Origin: JAJZRJ01 sp040757055
GTDB lineage: Bacteria > Desulfobacterota > Desulfobulbia > Desulfobulbales > Desulfurivibrionaceae
Assembly (NCBI GenBank): GCA_040757055.1
Contig: JBFLXY010000009.1
Span: 62,001-126,000, forward strand
Length of the DNA: 64,000 nt
Reading direction: 5' to 3'
The notes under the pieces were generated by a model. It was not told where the DNA came from and did no database searches. It saw only the letters and a program-made list of their open reading frames with translations. Below are positions 9,322 through 21,269 of this stretch, in pieces (position 1 is the first letter of the stretch; every line of letters begins with the position of its first letter). The position numbers were made by a program, and so were the translations under genes.

Positions 9322-11034
9322 TCAGCCGAAATGCTTGTCCACGGTCTTGATGCGGCTGTGGATGGGAGGAACCGCCTCTTCGTCGATCCAGACGTCGATC
9401 ACGGTCGGCTGGCCGGCGGCAAGGATGTCGTCCGCCAGGGCCTTTGTCAGCCGCTCGCCCTTGCCAAGGCGGATGCCCCTGGCGCCTAATGCTTCGGCGA
9501 TCTTGACGAAATCGACCCGCTGGAAGCGGGAGGGGATGCCCTCCGGCACCTGGGTGGTGAAGAGTTTCCGGCCGTGGTAGACCATGCCCAGCATGGCGTT
9601 GTTGAACACCACCCAGACCACCGGAATGTTGTAGTTGACCGCGGTGGCGACCTCGAAGCCGTTCATCAGAAAGCTGCCGTCGCCCACCAGAGCCACCACC
9701 GGCCGGTCCGGCGCCGCCAGCTTGGCGCCCACCGGCGCCGCCACCGCATACCCCATGGAACTGAAGCCGAGGCAGGTGAAGAAGGAATAGGGCTGGTCGA
9801 TGGTCATGTGGCGGATGGCCCAGGCCATGGTGTTGCCGATGTCGGCAAAATAGACGGTTTCGGCCGGAAAACTCTGTTGCACGTCGGTGACCAGCATCTG
9901 GGGGTGATACCCCCTTTCCTGTTGCCCCGACAGCGCGGGCGGCTGGTGTTGTTTCTGCAGGAGGCTGATTTTTTCCCGCGGACTGGGGCGGCAGGGGGCG
10001 GGATCGGTGCCCCTGCTCGCCTTCGCCTGTCCGACGGCCACAGCAATCTCGTGCAGGATCGTTGCCGCATCGCCTACCAGCCCGAGGGTTGCGGGGTAGT
10101 TTCTGCCGATTCTTTCCGGCGCGGCATCCACCTGGATAAGATCTTTTTGCGGCGCCAGCCGCTCGTCCCAGCCATAGGTCGTCATCTCGTTGAAGCTCAC
10201 CCCTACGGCCAGCAGCACATCAACGGCATCGGCGGTAATCCATTCCTTGGCCGCCGGGGAGCCGGCAAAGCCGATCACCCCCAGGGAAAGGGGATGGGAT
10301 TCGGGAAAGATGCCTTTGGCCTTGGGCGAGGTCACCACCGGCGCCTCCAGCAGTTCGGCAAGCAGCCGCAGTTCTTCAGCCCCCCGGGAGAGGACGGCTC
10401 CCCAACCGGCGACAATGAGGGGGCAGGCGGCGTTCAGGAGTTTTTCCGCGGCCGTGGCGATGCCGCTGGGGTCAAAGAGGCGGGTTTTCAGCACCGGCGA
10501 AAAGGGTTTTCCCGGAGGCACCTCCTTTTTCATGAGATCAGCGGGCATGTTGAGATGGACCGGCCCGCCCGGCGGCGAGAGAGCGGTCCTGATCGCCTTT
10601 TCGATCATGCTGCAGGCGCCCTGTTCATTGATGAACATCCGGCTGTATTTGGTGAGATTCCGGTAGATGCTCACGATGTCGATGCCTTCCTGGCCCGACT
10701 CCTGGACCGCGCCTTTGCCGAAGACCGAGGTGGCGACCTGGCCGGTGAGGGCCAAAACCGGAATGCCGTCTTCGCTGGCGCAGGCCATGCCGGTCACCAG
10801 ATTGGTCGCCCCGGGGCCGGCCGTGGCGCAGCAGACTCCCAGTTTTCCCGACAGCCGGGCATAGCCGTCGGCCATGAAGGCGGCGCCCTGCTCGTGCCGG
10901 GTCACGATCGGCGTGATCGCGCCGCTGCGGTGGATGGCGGTGTTGAGGTCTTCGATTGCTCCGCCGGGCACGCCGAATATGTAGCGCACATCGTTCTGGT
11001 GCAGCAGGCTCACGAGGAGTTCAGCGGTGTTCAT
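9322..11034 (-). CDS. Acetolactate-synthase-like ThDP-dependent enzyme
   Basis: A 570-residue three-domain thiamine-diphosphate enzyme. It has the catalytic Glu48 (TRHEQGAAF), an LNMPADLM segment closing the first domain, and the ThDP/Mg2+ motif VGDGSFLMNGFE...NNAMLG. It resembles acetolactate synthase large subunits. No regulatory small subunit and no other ilv gene lies beside it, so branched-chain amino-acid synthesis is doubtful. Members of this family also form acyloins or cleave sulfo- and oxalyl compounds. It is divergent from the ketoacyl synthase III gene, which hints at a joint condensation pathway. Substrate unknown. Confidence 0.75.
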   Translation of the reverse strand: MNTAELLVSLLHQNDVRYIFGVPGGAIEDLNTAIHRSGAITPIVTRHEQGAAFMADGYARLSGKLGVCCATAGPGATNLVTGMACASEDGIPVLALTGQVATSVFGKGAVQESGQEGIDIVSIYRNLTKYSRMFINEQGACSMIEKAIRTALSPPGGPVHLNMPADLMKKEVPPGKPFSPVLKTRLFDPSGIATAAEKLLNAACPLIVAGWGAVLSRGAEELRLLAELLEAPVVTSPKAKGIFPESHPLSLGVIGFAGSPAAKEWITADAVDVLLAVGVSFNEMTTYGWDERLAPQKDLIQVDAAPERIGRNYPATLGLVGDAATILHEIAVAVGQAKASRGTDPAPCRPSPREKISLLQKQHQPPALSGQQERGYHPQMLVTDVQQSFPAETVYFADIGNTMAWAIRHMTIDQPYSFFTCLGFSSMGYAVAAPVGAKLAAPDRPVVALVGDGSFLMNGFEVATAVNYNIPVVWVVFNNAMLGMVYHGRKLFTTQVPEGIPSRFQRVDFVKIAEALGARGIRLGKGERLTKALADDILAAGQPTVIDVWIDEEAVPPIHSRIKTVDKHFG

Positions 11035-11187
11035 TGATATTCCTCTTGTGATCGGTGAGGTGGAGATCGCGATAGTGAAAACAGGTAAGATATTCTATGA
11101 TGGTTTGACGACGAACACCAAGGGGAAAAGAGGGAGTTCCGAAGGAATTTTGTCAGCGCTCACGCCGTACAGCAAGGGAGAAAGAGG
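11035..11187. promoter_or_regulatory. Divergent promoter region, ThDP enzyme and KAS III genes
   Basis: This 153-base gap is AT-richer than its surroundings. For the plus strand TATGAT at 11096-11101 could be a -10 box. On the minus strand a TTGGTG/TAGAAT pair with an 18-base spacer overlaps the same area. The two start regions overlap, so shared regulation is possible. No operator is clearly recognisable. Confidence 0.35.
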
Positions 11188-12201
11188 ATGGCAGCCGCCG
11201 GAATCGTGGGAACAGGCCTCTATGTGCCGCAAGAAATACGGACCAATGCATGGTTCCAGGGAACAACGCTGTTGCCGGTTGCCGATGTCCTGGACAATGC
11301 CGGGGTGGTGGAACGGAGGGTCTGCGCCAAGGGGGAAATGGGTACGGATATGGAGGCCCAGGCGGTGCTCGCCGCCGTGGAAACGGCGGGCATCCGGGTG
11401 TGCGATTTGGACCTGATCCTGGTTGGCCCCACCATTCAGGATCAGCCCATGCCTGGGAACGCCGCTCTGGTCCAGCATAAGGTCGGCGCATCCTGCGCCG
11501 CCATCAATGTCGAAACGGCCTGCACTTCGCTGCTGTCACAGATGGTCGTTGCCCAGGGGCTGATCCTTTCCGGCGCCTATACGACCATCGCCTGCGTTGC
11601 TTCGGCCAACTGGACCAAGGCGGCTGATTATTCGGAAAAAAACTGCATGCTGCTCGGCGACGGCGCATCTGCCGTGATTCTGCAGCCCGTGGGTGAGGGC
11701 AGGGGTATCCTCGGATCTCACCTTGAGACCGACGGCAGTTACTGGGGATCCATCGGCTGCGCCATGCGCTTGCCCCGTAACGTTTTGAGCGACTATGCCA
11801 ATGGCGACTATCTGCAGGGACCACGAGAAAAGATTCTTTTCTATGTGGACAGGGGCGAGGCCGGAGTCGGTGAGATAAAGAACGCCGGACCGATCAAGAC
11901 ACCGGCAGCGGCAGAAAAGGCCCTGGCCAAGGCGGGGCTCACCCCGGACGACGTGGATTTTCTCATATGCCACAACCCCACCGAAGATCTTGTGGCGGCA
12001 TGGCGGCAACGTCTGGGAATCTCCCTGGAAAAAAATTACACCACGCTCTCCTGCTATGGCAACATGAGCGGCGCATCCCTCGGTGCCAATCTGCATGAGG
12101 CCGTGCAGAGGGGGAAAATCAAAGACGGCAATCTTGTTTTAATGTGCGCGCCGGGCGCCGGCTACCACTACGCGGCCATTGCGCTGCGTTGGGGACGATG
12201 A
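11188..12201 (+). CDS. 3-oxoacyl-ACP synthase III (FabH-like) family protein
   Basis: A 337-residue thiolase-fold condensing enzyme with the complete KAS III triad: Cys112 (ETACTS), His262 (ICHNPT) and Asn292 (CYGNMSG). LLGDGASAVIL is also typical. Housekeeping FabH usually lies beside plsX or fabD, whereas here it stands alone, divergent from an acetolactate-synthase-like gene. A secondary role, such as starting a specialised acyl chain or making a beta-keto signal, is possible but only inferred. It converges on the TonB-dependent receptor gene, with 4 bases between stop codons. Confidence 0.82.
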   Translation: MAAAGIVGTGLYVPQEIRTNAWFQGTTLLPVADVLDNAGVVERRVCAKGEMGTDMEAQAVLAAVETAGIRVCDLDLILVGPTIQDQPMPGNAALVQHKVGASCAAINVETACTSLLSQMVVAQGLILSGAYTTIACVASANWTKAADYSEKNCMLLGDGASAVILQPVGEGRGILGSHLETDGSYWGSIGCAMRLPRNVLSDYANGDYLQGPREKILFYVDRGEAGVGEIKNAGPIKTPAAAEKALAKAGLTPDDVDFLICHNPTEDLVAAWRQRLGISLEKNYTTLSCYGNMSGASLGANLHEAVQRGKIKDGNLVLMCAPGAGYHYAAIALRWGR

Positions 12202-12205
12202 TCCG

Positions 12206-14292
12206 TCAATAGCGGTATCTGATGGTGCCCAAAACCGAGATACCGTCCCGCGGAAAATCGTCGGGAAGGAATTGCTGGCTGCCTGAGGTGTCTGGGTCGC
12301 TGTAGCGCGTATCGAAGAGGTTGTGGATGCTTCCCTGGAGTTCGAGGTTGTCGTACAGGTTCTTCGCGGTCACGGTTAAATCGACCGTGGTGTAAGATGG
12401 CATGTCAGGCCTGGTATCGCCGGTGCTCCTTGGCCTTTTGCCGGTCCAGAGCACGTCTACATGGGCGGCGAGATATTGACTGAAGGAGTAGTTGACGCCC
12501 AGAGTCGCCCGCTGGGACGGGACGTCCGGCAACCGGGCGTTACCACTGTCGTCTTTGGGGTCCTGATAGCTGTAGCTCGCCTTCCAATATGTGTTTTTTG
12601 AATAGACGCCATCCAGGGTCAGTTCGACGCCGTCTACCTGGGCTCCGCCCCTGTTGGTGTAGCGAGCTGGTGCCGTTGAGGTGTCCCAGGCAATGAGTTT
12701 GTCGATGGTGCTGTAAAAAAAGCTGACATTTGCCGTGAGGGTGCGACCGAGATCGACCCCTATTCCAGCCTCGTAAGTTTTGATTTCCTCCGGTTCAAGG
12801 GCCGGGTTGCCGACGATGACGGGGTTGTTTGCGTTGTAGAGTTCGACGAAGTTGGGAGCCCTGAATGCCTCGCCATACAGCAACTTGAGATCGGCCCCAG
12901 GAAAAAGTTCCAACACCAAGCCTATTCTTGGGTTGAAGGTGTCGCCGAAATCGCTGTAGTGATCGTAACGCAGGCCGATGGTCATGTCGAGGTCGTCACG
13001 GATCGCCCATTCGTCCTGGAGATAGAAGGCCCAGAGTTCCCGGCCGGTATCGCGGTTGAAGTTGCCGGTTGCGGAGACATCCTGCAGCGGTAGCGCCGGA
13101 TCACCGGTAGCGGTGTCGTAGTTAGTGAAATGACGCACATCGAATTGTTCGTTTTTTTCGTACATGATGCCAAGGATGAGGTGGTTGGCGGTGGAAAGAT
13201 CGTAATCAAACTGCACCTCGCTTCCTTTTGTCCTGTTTTTCAGCAGCGGTTGTCCAAGGACCCCGTCCGGGAATAGACCGCGATACCCCTCCGGAAAAAG
13301 CTCCAACTTCGCGTCCTGCTCAAACTGGTCGAAATAAATTTTTATGTTGGCGAGCAGCGAATCCGTGAGGGCGGCATGGTATCCCAATTCACCCCAGAAG
13401 TTGTCCACCTGCCAGTCGTTTTCGTCGGTGAGGGCATAGTTGAACCCCACCAGCGTGCCGCGGTGCTTGGTAAGATACTGCCCCCGGAAGGAAAAGTTTT
13501 TGTACATCGCCTTGAGGAAAAAATCGGTCTGTTCGTTGGCCGTTCCCGCATCACCTGGGGCGGTTGAGGCTGCGGTTCCCGAAATCCGATCCCGATCGAT
13601 GCGGAGGTTATCGCCGTTGGTGTTCCAATGGTCCACGCTGCCCAGAATTTCCAGCTCCTCCAATGAGGCACCGCCCAGCAGATGCAGTTTTCTGGTATCG
13701 AAGCTGCCGCCGGAAGCGGCCATTTCGAGCGATTCGACATCATCCCGCTCCTTGGTGATGATATTGATTACGCCGACAAAGGCGTTGGCGCCATAAAGGG
13801 CTGAACCAGGCCCCCGGATGATTTCCACCTGCTTGATGTGTTCCACGCCGAGATCATCGAGGACATAGGCCAGCGCACTGCCGACGTAATTCCTGTTGAT
13901 GGAATGGCCATCGATCATGACCAGAATTTTTTCCGAAAGCGTCGTCCTGATTCCCCGCATCTCAAACATGTGCACGCCCTGCTCATTGATCGAGACGCCG
14001 AGTCCGGGCACCATCTGGAGAACGTCCCGGATATTGCGAGCACCCATGTTCCGTATTTCCTCTGAGGTGACAACCGTGGCGGTGGCGGGCGCCTTGCGGA
14101 GAGATGTCTGTCGTTTTGTCGCGGTGAGCAGCAGGCGGTCGGCCCGGTAATACATCTCTTCGGTGAAGGGCGAATCGAACATCTCCTCGACGGCCTGCAT
14201 TTTCTCTGTTTCCGTGGCGGCGACGCACGGGACGGCCTTGGCAGAGAGGCTGAGCAGGCACCCAGCCGATACAAGGATTTTCGCGGTCAGCT

Positions 14293-14296
<4 letters not shown>
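12206..14296 (-). CDS. TonB-dependent outer-membrane receptor
   Basis: A 696-residue receptor with an N-terminal signal peptide (VKLTAKILVSAGCLLSLSA), a plug domain from about residue 55 (VVTSEEIRNMGARNIRDVL, GPGSALYGANAFVGVINII) and a long beta-barrel ending in the aromatic residue expected for BAM recognition (GTIRYRY). The start is a GTG at 14296 that overlaps the kinase stop (GTGA). The frame stays open further upstream but only as an out-of-frame reading of the kinase gene. The ligand could be a siderophore, haem or cobalamin-like molecule. It is the last gene of the binding-protein/kinase operon. Confidence 0.88.
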
Positions 14297-16701
<2,405 letters not shown>

Positions 16702-16790
16702 AGCGACATCGACTCTTTTGGTCCGATTTTTTATAAAAAAATCAACATGAAATAGAGTAGCAAAGATTTTCTCTTTATCATATCAGGAAA

Positions 16791-18611
16791 TCAGCGCTCC
16801 ATCGCCGGCAAACGGATGACAAACTCCGCTCCCTTGCCGCGCCCCCCGCTCCAGGCCGAAATCGAACCATGATTGGCGATGAGATAGTTGGCGCAGGTGT
16901 GCAGGCCGAAGCCTGAACCGCGCCCTTTGGAGGAATATCCGAACTGGAAGAAGTGGGCCTTCTCCTCGTCGGTAAAACCGATGCCGTTGTCGCGCACCGA
17001 CAGGAGCACGGCAGCCGGCGGACCCGGCTCCAGGGCGGTGGTGATGGTGAGCCGCCGTTCGCCGGCCTTCACCTGCTCCATGGCCTCGTAGCCGTTTTTC
17101 AGCAGGTTGATGACGGTCTGCATGAGCTTGCTCTGCTCCGCCCGGACCGGGGGCAGGACGGCGAAGTTCCGCTCCACCTGGACCGCGTGTTTGCCCAGCG
17201 TGTCTTCCAGCATGCGCAGGGCATCGTCCACCAGGACATTGAGGTTGATCTCCTTGGTGTCGCCGGTCAGGTGCGCATAGCGCATCTGCAGGGCGATGAT
17301 GTCCTCGATGTGTTCGTGCTTCTGCTCGATCCGCGAGACGTCGCGGATGATGCGCTCCTGCTCCTCCTGAAAGCTTTGAGGGAGCAGTGAGGTGACAGCG
17401 AGAAGCCGCTGCCGTTCCGCTTCGTCGATGGCCGGGGCAGCCTTGAGGGTGGCGCTGATCTGCTGCATCGCCTCCTGGACGTGGTGCTGCAGGGGACTCT
17501 GCCGCAGGTTGTTGAGCAGCAGGGTGGCGCTTACCTTGGCCGGGGTGATGGCGTTGCCGATATTGTGAACCACGCCGACGGCCATTTCCGCCATTCCCGC
17601 CTCGTGCGCCTGCTGGAGCAGGTGGGACTGGGCCTCGCTCAGTTCCCTGGTCCGCTCCTGGACCTTCTGTTCGAGGGATCGGCTGTACTCGTCCAGTTGC
17701 TGGTACGAGTGCTTCAGCTTCTGGGTCATGACGTTGAAGGATGCGGCCAGGTGGAGAAACTCGTCGCAGAAGAGGCGATCCGGCTTGATGTCGTGGTGGA
17801 GGTCGCCCTCGGAAACCCTCTGCACGCCGGCGCTGAGAACGTGCATGGCCTGGACCAGCAGGCGGGTGAAGAGTGCGGCCACGGCGACGCCGACGGAAAA
17901 AAAGATGCCGGTGATGGTGAAAAAGTATTTTTTGAACTGGCGCATCTTTTCGGTCCAGTCCGTGGCCGTGGCGGCGATCTCCCTGTGCAGCCCCCTGAGG
18001 GAATAGCCACAGCGCAGCACGCCCCAGAGGGTGTTGCCGCTGTATATCGGCGCCAGCACTTCCAGGAGCGGGCCGCTGCCCCCCTCTTCGTCCCGGAACT
18101 GCGTCCGGTCGATGAAGCGGGGCTGCTGGTCCTGCCCGTCCGCCGTCAGGGTGGCGGCAAAGGCGGTCCTGAAGAGGGCGGCGGCCTGAAGATCGATCTC
18201 TCCCTCCAGGATGGCGCCGACGAGGCGGGGGTCGCTGTGGGCCATGACCCGCCGTTCACCGTCCATGACCAGGACATAGAGGATTTCCGGGTCGCTTCCG
18301 GCCACCTGCTGCACCATGGCATTGAGGAAGGTGAAGTCGTAGCCCGCCACCGCCTGGCCGGCGCTGAGGGACATGCTGCGCGCCAGCGAACCGCTCCGGC
18401 TCTCCAGGCTGCTGCGCATCTGGTTGATGGTGCGCTTGAGCTGGGCATCGCGGAATTTGGCGTCTTCGTTGAGAAAAATGGCGCTGACAGCGGGGAAAAG
18501 CAGGCAGAGCAGCACCAGGTTGATGAGGATGAGATAGGTGCGGATGGACGGCCGCCATGCCTGGCGTGGCGTGGGGGACGGGGATGCCTGCGGGATTGCG
18601 TGCTCAGCCAT
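16791..18611 (-). CDS. Membrane sensor histidine kinase with periplasmic sensor and HAMP-like domain
   Basis: A 606-residue kinase. One membrane helix lies at about residues 24-46 and another at about 225-248, bracketing a periplasmic sensor of about 180 residues that looks Cache-like (LYVLVMDGERRVMAHSDP). A HAMP-like linker and a coiled coil (about 310-335) lead to an unusual H-box around His349, GVVHNIGNAITPAK, in which HN replaces the usual HE. The ATPase domain has NLLKNGYEAM, VRDNGIGF and GSGFGLH. It has no receiver domain and lies between two hybrid kinases that do, so phosphotransfer to them is plausible. Confidence 0.88.
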   Translation of the reverse strand: MAEHAIPQASPSPTPRQAWRPSIRTYLILINLVLLCLLFPAVSAIFLNEDAKFRDAQLKRTINQMRSSLESRSGSLARSMSLSAGQAVAGYDFTFLNAMVQQVAGSDPEILYVLVMDGERRVMAHSDPRLVGAILEGEIDLQAAALFRTAFAATLTADGQDQQPRFIDRTQFRDEEGGSGPLLEVLAPIYSGNTLWGVLRCGYSLRGLHREIAATATDWTEKMRQFKKYFFTITGIFFSVGVAVAALFTRLLVQAMHVLSAGVQRVSEGDLHHDIKPDRLFCDEFLHLAASFNVMTQKLKHSYQQLDEYSRSLEQKVQERTRELSEAQSHLLQQAHEAGMAEMAVGVVHNIGNAITPAKVSATLLLNNLRQSPLQHHVQEAMQQISATLKAAPAIDEAERQRLLAVTSLLPQSFQEEQERIIRDVSRIEQKHEHIEDIIALQMRYAHLTGDTKEINLNVLVDDALRMLEDTLGKHAVQVERNFAVLPPVRAEQSKLMQTVINLLKNGYEAMEQVKAGERRLTITTALEPGPPAAVLLSVRDNGIGFTDEEKAHFFQFGYSSKGRGSGFGLHTCANYLIANHGSISAWSGGRGKGAEFVIRLPAMER

Positions 18612-18631
18612 TCTTCAGCCCGGTTGCGGTG

Positions 18632-21202
18632 TCAGTGTTCCGTGCCCCTGCCAGTTCCCTGGCCGGAGGATTCGCCTGCATGCTCATGCGAATGGGCAAG
18701 CCATCGTTCGAGAACCCTGGCCAGTTCGTCGGCCTTGACCGGCTTGCTGATGTAGTCGTCCATGCCGGCGGCCAGGCAGCGTTCCCGGTCGCCGGCCATG
18801 GCATTGGCCGTGAGCGCGATGATGGGGATGCTCTGGAGGGGTTCCGGCATCCTGCGGATGGCGTTGGTGGCGTCAAAGCCGTCCATCACCGGCATCTGGC
18901 AGTCCATGAAGACCAGATCATAGCGGTGTTGCGGCAACATGGCGAGCGCCTCTTCACCGTTGGCCGCAATATCAATCTGGCAGCCGAGTTTTTCGAGCAT
19001 GCGCAGCGCCACCTTCTGGTTCACCACGTTGTCTTCCGCCAGCAGGATGCGGGCCTCAAAGGATTTCGGACGCTGGTGCGCCTGGGATGGCGTCTCAGGG
19101 CCGGAGGCTGGTTGGATGGGGTGAGGGGGCGACGTTTGCAGGGCATCGGCCACCATGTGGTGCCAGATGGTGGCGAGGGCATTCAGCAGCTGGGATGGCC
19201 GGATGGGCTTGCCCAGGCAGGCAGCGTATCCGCTTTCTGCTGGACATTGCGGGGGGTCCGGCGGGGCAGGCTGGCCCAGATGGACCACCGCAAGGCGCCG
19301 CAGTGCCGGGTCGCCGGCGAGGGCGCAGAAAAGCTGCTGGGGGTCGAGGCCTGGCAGCTCCTGGTCAACAAGGGCAATGTGGTAGGGGGTGCCGTCTTCC
19401 ACCGCCGAGCGGAGCGCCTCAAGGGCGTCCTGGGCGGATTCGACGCTGCGGTGGAAGATGTTCCACCCGGCAAGCTGCTCCAGCAGCACCTCTTTGCTCA
19501 GCGAGTCCTTGTTGGCCACCAGCACCCGCAAGCCGCTCAGGTCCTCCGGAAACTGGGGCACGGCATGGGCAGAGCGGTGGCCTTCGGGGCTGAGGGGCAG
19601 GGTGAACCAGAAGGTCGAGCCCTGACCGGGGACGCTTTCCACCGCCAGCGAGCCGCCCATCAGCTGGGTCAGCAGCCTGCTGATGGCAAGCCCCAGGCCG
19701 GTGCCGCCGTACTGGCGGGTTGTGGAGCTGTCGGCCTGGGTGAAGGCCTCGAAAATGTGGCTGATCTTGTCGTCCGGGATGCCGATGCCGGTATCGTTGA
19801 CGGAAATGCGCAGGCGGGGTGGCGAGGAGGCGGGGTCGTTCTCCACGTTGAGAAGGACATGGCCGCTTTCCGTGAATTTCATGGCATTGGAGAGCAGATT
19901 GAGCATCACCTGGCGGGTGCGGGCCGGATCTCCGGTGATCTGGCGCGGGGCGTCGGGTGCGTAGCGCACGATGAACTCCAGCCCTTTGTCCTTGGCCTTG
20001 ACGGCCAGCTGCGCCGCGATATTTTCCACGGTCAGCCCCAGATCGAAGGGGATGGCCTCGATCGTCATCTTGCCGGCCTCGATCTTCGACAGGTCGAGGA
20101 TCTCGTTGATGATGGCCAGGAGGGATTCCGCCGAACCGTGGATGGTGCTGGCATATTCCCGCTGCTCCGGGCTGAGCGGGGTGTCGAGCAGCAGTTCGGT
20201 CATGCCGATGATCCCGTTCATGGGGGTCCTGATCTCGTGGCTCATCGTGGCGAGGAATTCGCTTTTGGCCTGGTTGGCGGCCTCGGCCTCCTTTTTCGCG
20301 CGGATCAGCGCCCGCTCCGCCTTTTTGCGCCGGGTGATGTTCCGTTCGATGCCGCGGCAGCCGACAACCTCTCCCTGTTCGTTGCGCACCGGCACGCCGC
20401 TGGTCTCCAGAGAGATCGCGGCACCGTCCCTGGTGATTCCCTGCCGCTCCACCTCGCGGAACGAGGCGTTCTCCTCCAGACAGCGGCGGAAAAAGGCCCG
20501 GAATTCGGCGGCGTTCTGCGGCGGGACCACGGTCTCGAAAATGGTCTTGCCGAGCAGTTCTTGGGGCGGGTGGCCGTAAATGGTTTCGCTGGCCGGGGAA
20601 CTGTAGGTGAAGCGCCCTTCGGTGTCCACCTCCCAGATCCAGTCGTTGGTGGTCTCCACCAGGGAGCGGAAGCGTTCTTCCGAGGCCAGGAGTTCCTGAT
20701 GCTGCCGCTCGTGGAGCCGCGCGATGTTCCATTTGCTGGTCAAGGAGAGCGCCAGCTGCATCAGTTCTTCCGGGTCAAAGGGCTTGCGCAGGAAGAGGAG
20801 CTTGTCCGGCGCGCCGACGGCCTTGACGATTTCGCCCAGCGAGCGGTCCGAGTAGGCGGTAATGATGGCGATTTCCAGGTCGGGATCGACCTGCCGGATG
20901 CGCTGGGCGGTTTCCATGCCGTCCCATCCGGGGGGCATGCGGATGTCGATGCAGGCCATGGCATAGGGTCGGCCCTGCGCCATGGCCTCGTGGACCAGGG
21001 CGAGGCCCGCTTCGCCCTGCAGGGCGAAATCCAGTTCGAAGCACATCTTCCGCGCCGGAGCCACCCGGTTCCTGATGCGCAGCAGGCGGGAGAGTTCCTC
21101 CTGCGAAAGGTCGGTTGGTTCCTGGGCGGGGCAGAGGATGGCCTGATAGGCCTTGCAGATGTCCGGATCGTCATCGATCACGAGAATGCGCGTGTTTTCC
21201 AT
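18632..21202 (-). CDS. Hybrid histidine kinase, REC-PAS-HisKA-HATPase-REC-REC
   Basis: About 856 residues. The N-terminal receiver carries the same insertion and the same MPPGWDGMET motif as the kinase at 14293-16701. A PAS domain, HisKA with His322 (ATMSHEIRTPMNG) and the ATPase domain (NLLSNAMKF, VNDTGIGIP, GTGLGLAIS) follow. The first C-terminal receiver is degenerate: it has lost its acidic pair (VLVANKDS) but keeps ALVDQELPG. The second is intact (LLAEDNVVNQ, FMDCQMPVMDG). The ATG at 21202 is chosen because it aligns with the paralogue's start; ATG 21247 and TTG 21259 are alternatives. No membrane segment is visible. Confidence 0.88.
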   Translation of the reverse strand: MENTRILVIDDDPDICKAYQAILCPAQEPTDLSQEELSRLLRIRNRVAPARKMCFELDFALQGEAGLALVHEAMAQGRPYAMACIDIRMPPGWDGMETAQRIRQVDPDLEIAIITAYSDRSLGEIVKAVGAPDKLLFLRKPFDPEELMQLALSLTSKWNIARLHERQHQELLASEERFRSLVETTNDWIWEVDTEGRFTYSSPASETIYGHPPQELLGKTIFETVVPPQNAAEFRAFFRRCLEENASFREVERQGITRDGAAISLETSGVPVRNEQGEVVGCRGIERNITRRKKAERALIRAKKEAEAANQAKSEFLATMSHEIRTPMNGIIGMTELLLDTPLSPEQREYASTIHGSAESLLAIINEILDLSKIEAGKMTIEAIPFDLGLTVENIAAQLAVKAKDKGLEFIVRYAPDAPRQITGDPARTRQVMLNLLSNAMKFTESGHVLLNVENDPASSPPRLRISVNDTGIGIPDDKISHIFEAFTQADSSTTRQYGGTGLGLAISRLLTQLMGGSLAVESVPGQGSTFWFTLPLSPEGHRSAHAVPQFPEDLSGLRVLVANKDSLSKEVLLEQLAGWNIFHRSVESAQDALEALRSAVEDGTPYHIALVDQELPGLDPQQLFCALAGDPALRRLAVVHLGQPAPPDPPQCPAESGYAACLGKPIRPSQLLNALATIWHHMVADALQTSPPHPIQPASGPETPSQAHQRPKSFEARILLAEDNVVNQKVALRMLEKLGCQIDIAANGEEALAMLPQHRYDLVFMDCQMPVMDGFDATNAIRRMPEPLQSIPIIALTANAMAGDRERCLAAGMDDYISKPVKADELARVLERWLAHSHEHAGESSGQGTGRGTEH

Positions 21203-21269
21203 GGCTCCTTGTCGCGGGACGTTTTTTTGTGCAATGACAGGGGGCATTTCCTCCGGCAATTCGCTGCCC

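Noticed and set aside
9303..9332. A 7-bp inverted repeat between two convergent genes as a terminator
   Set aside because: It has no T-run on either strand and includes a wobble pair, so it is too weak to claim.
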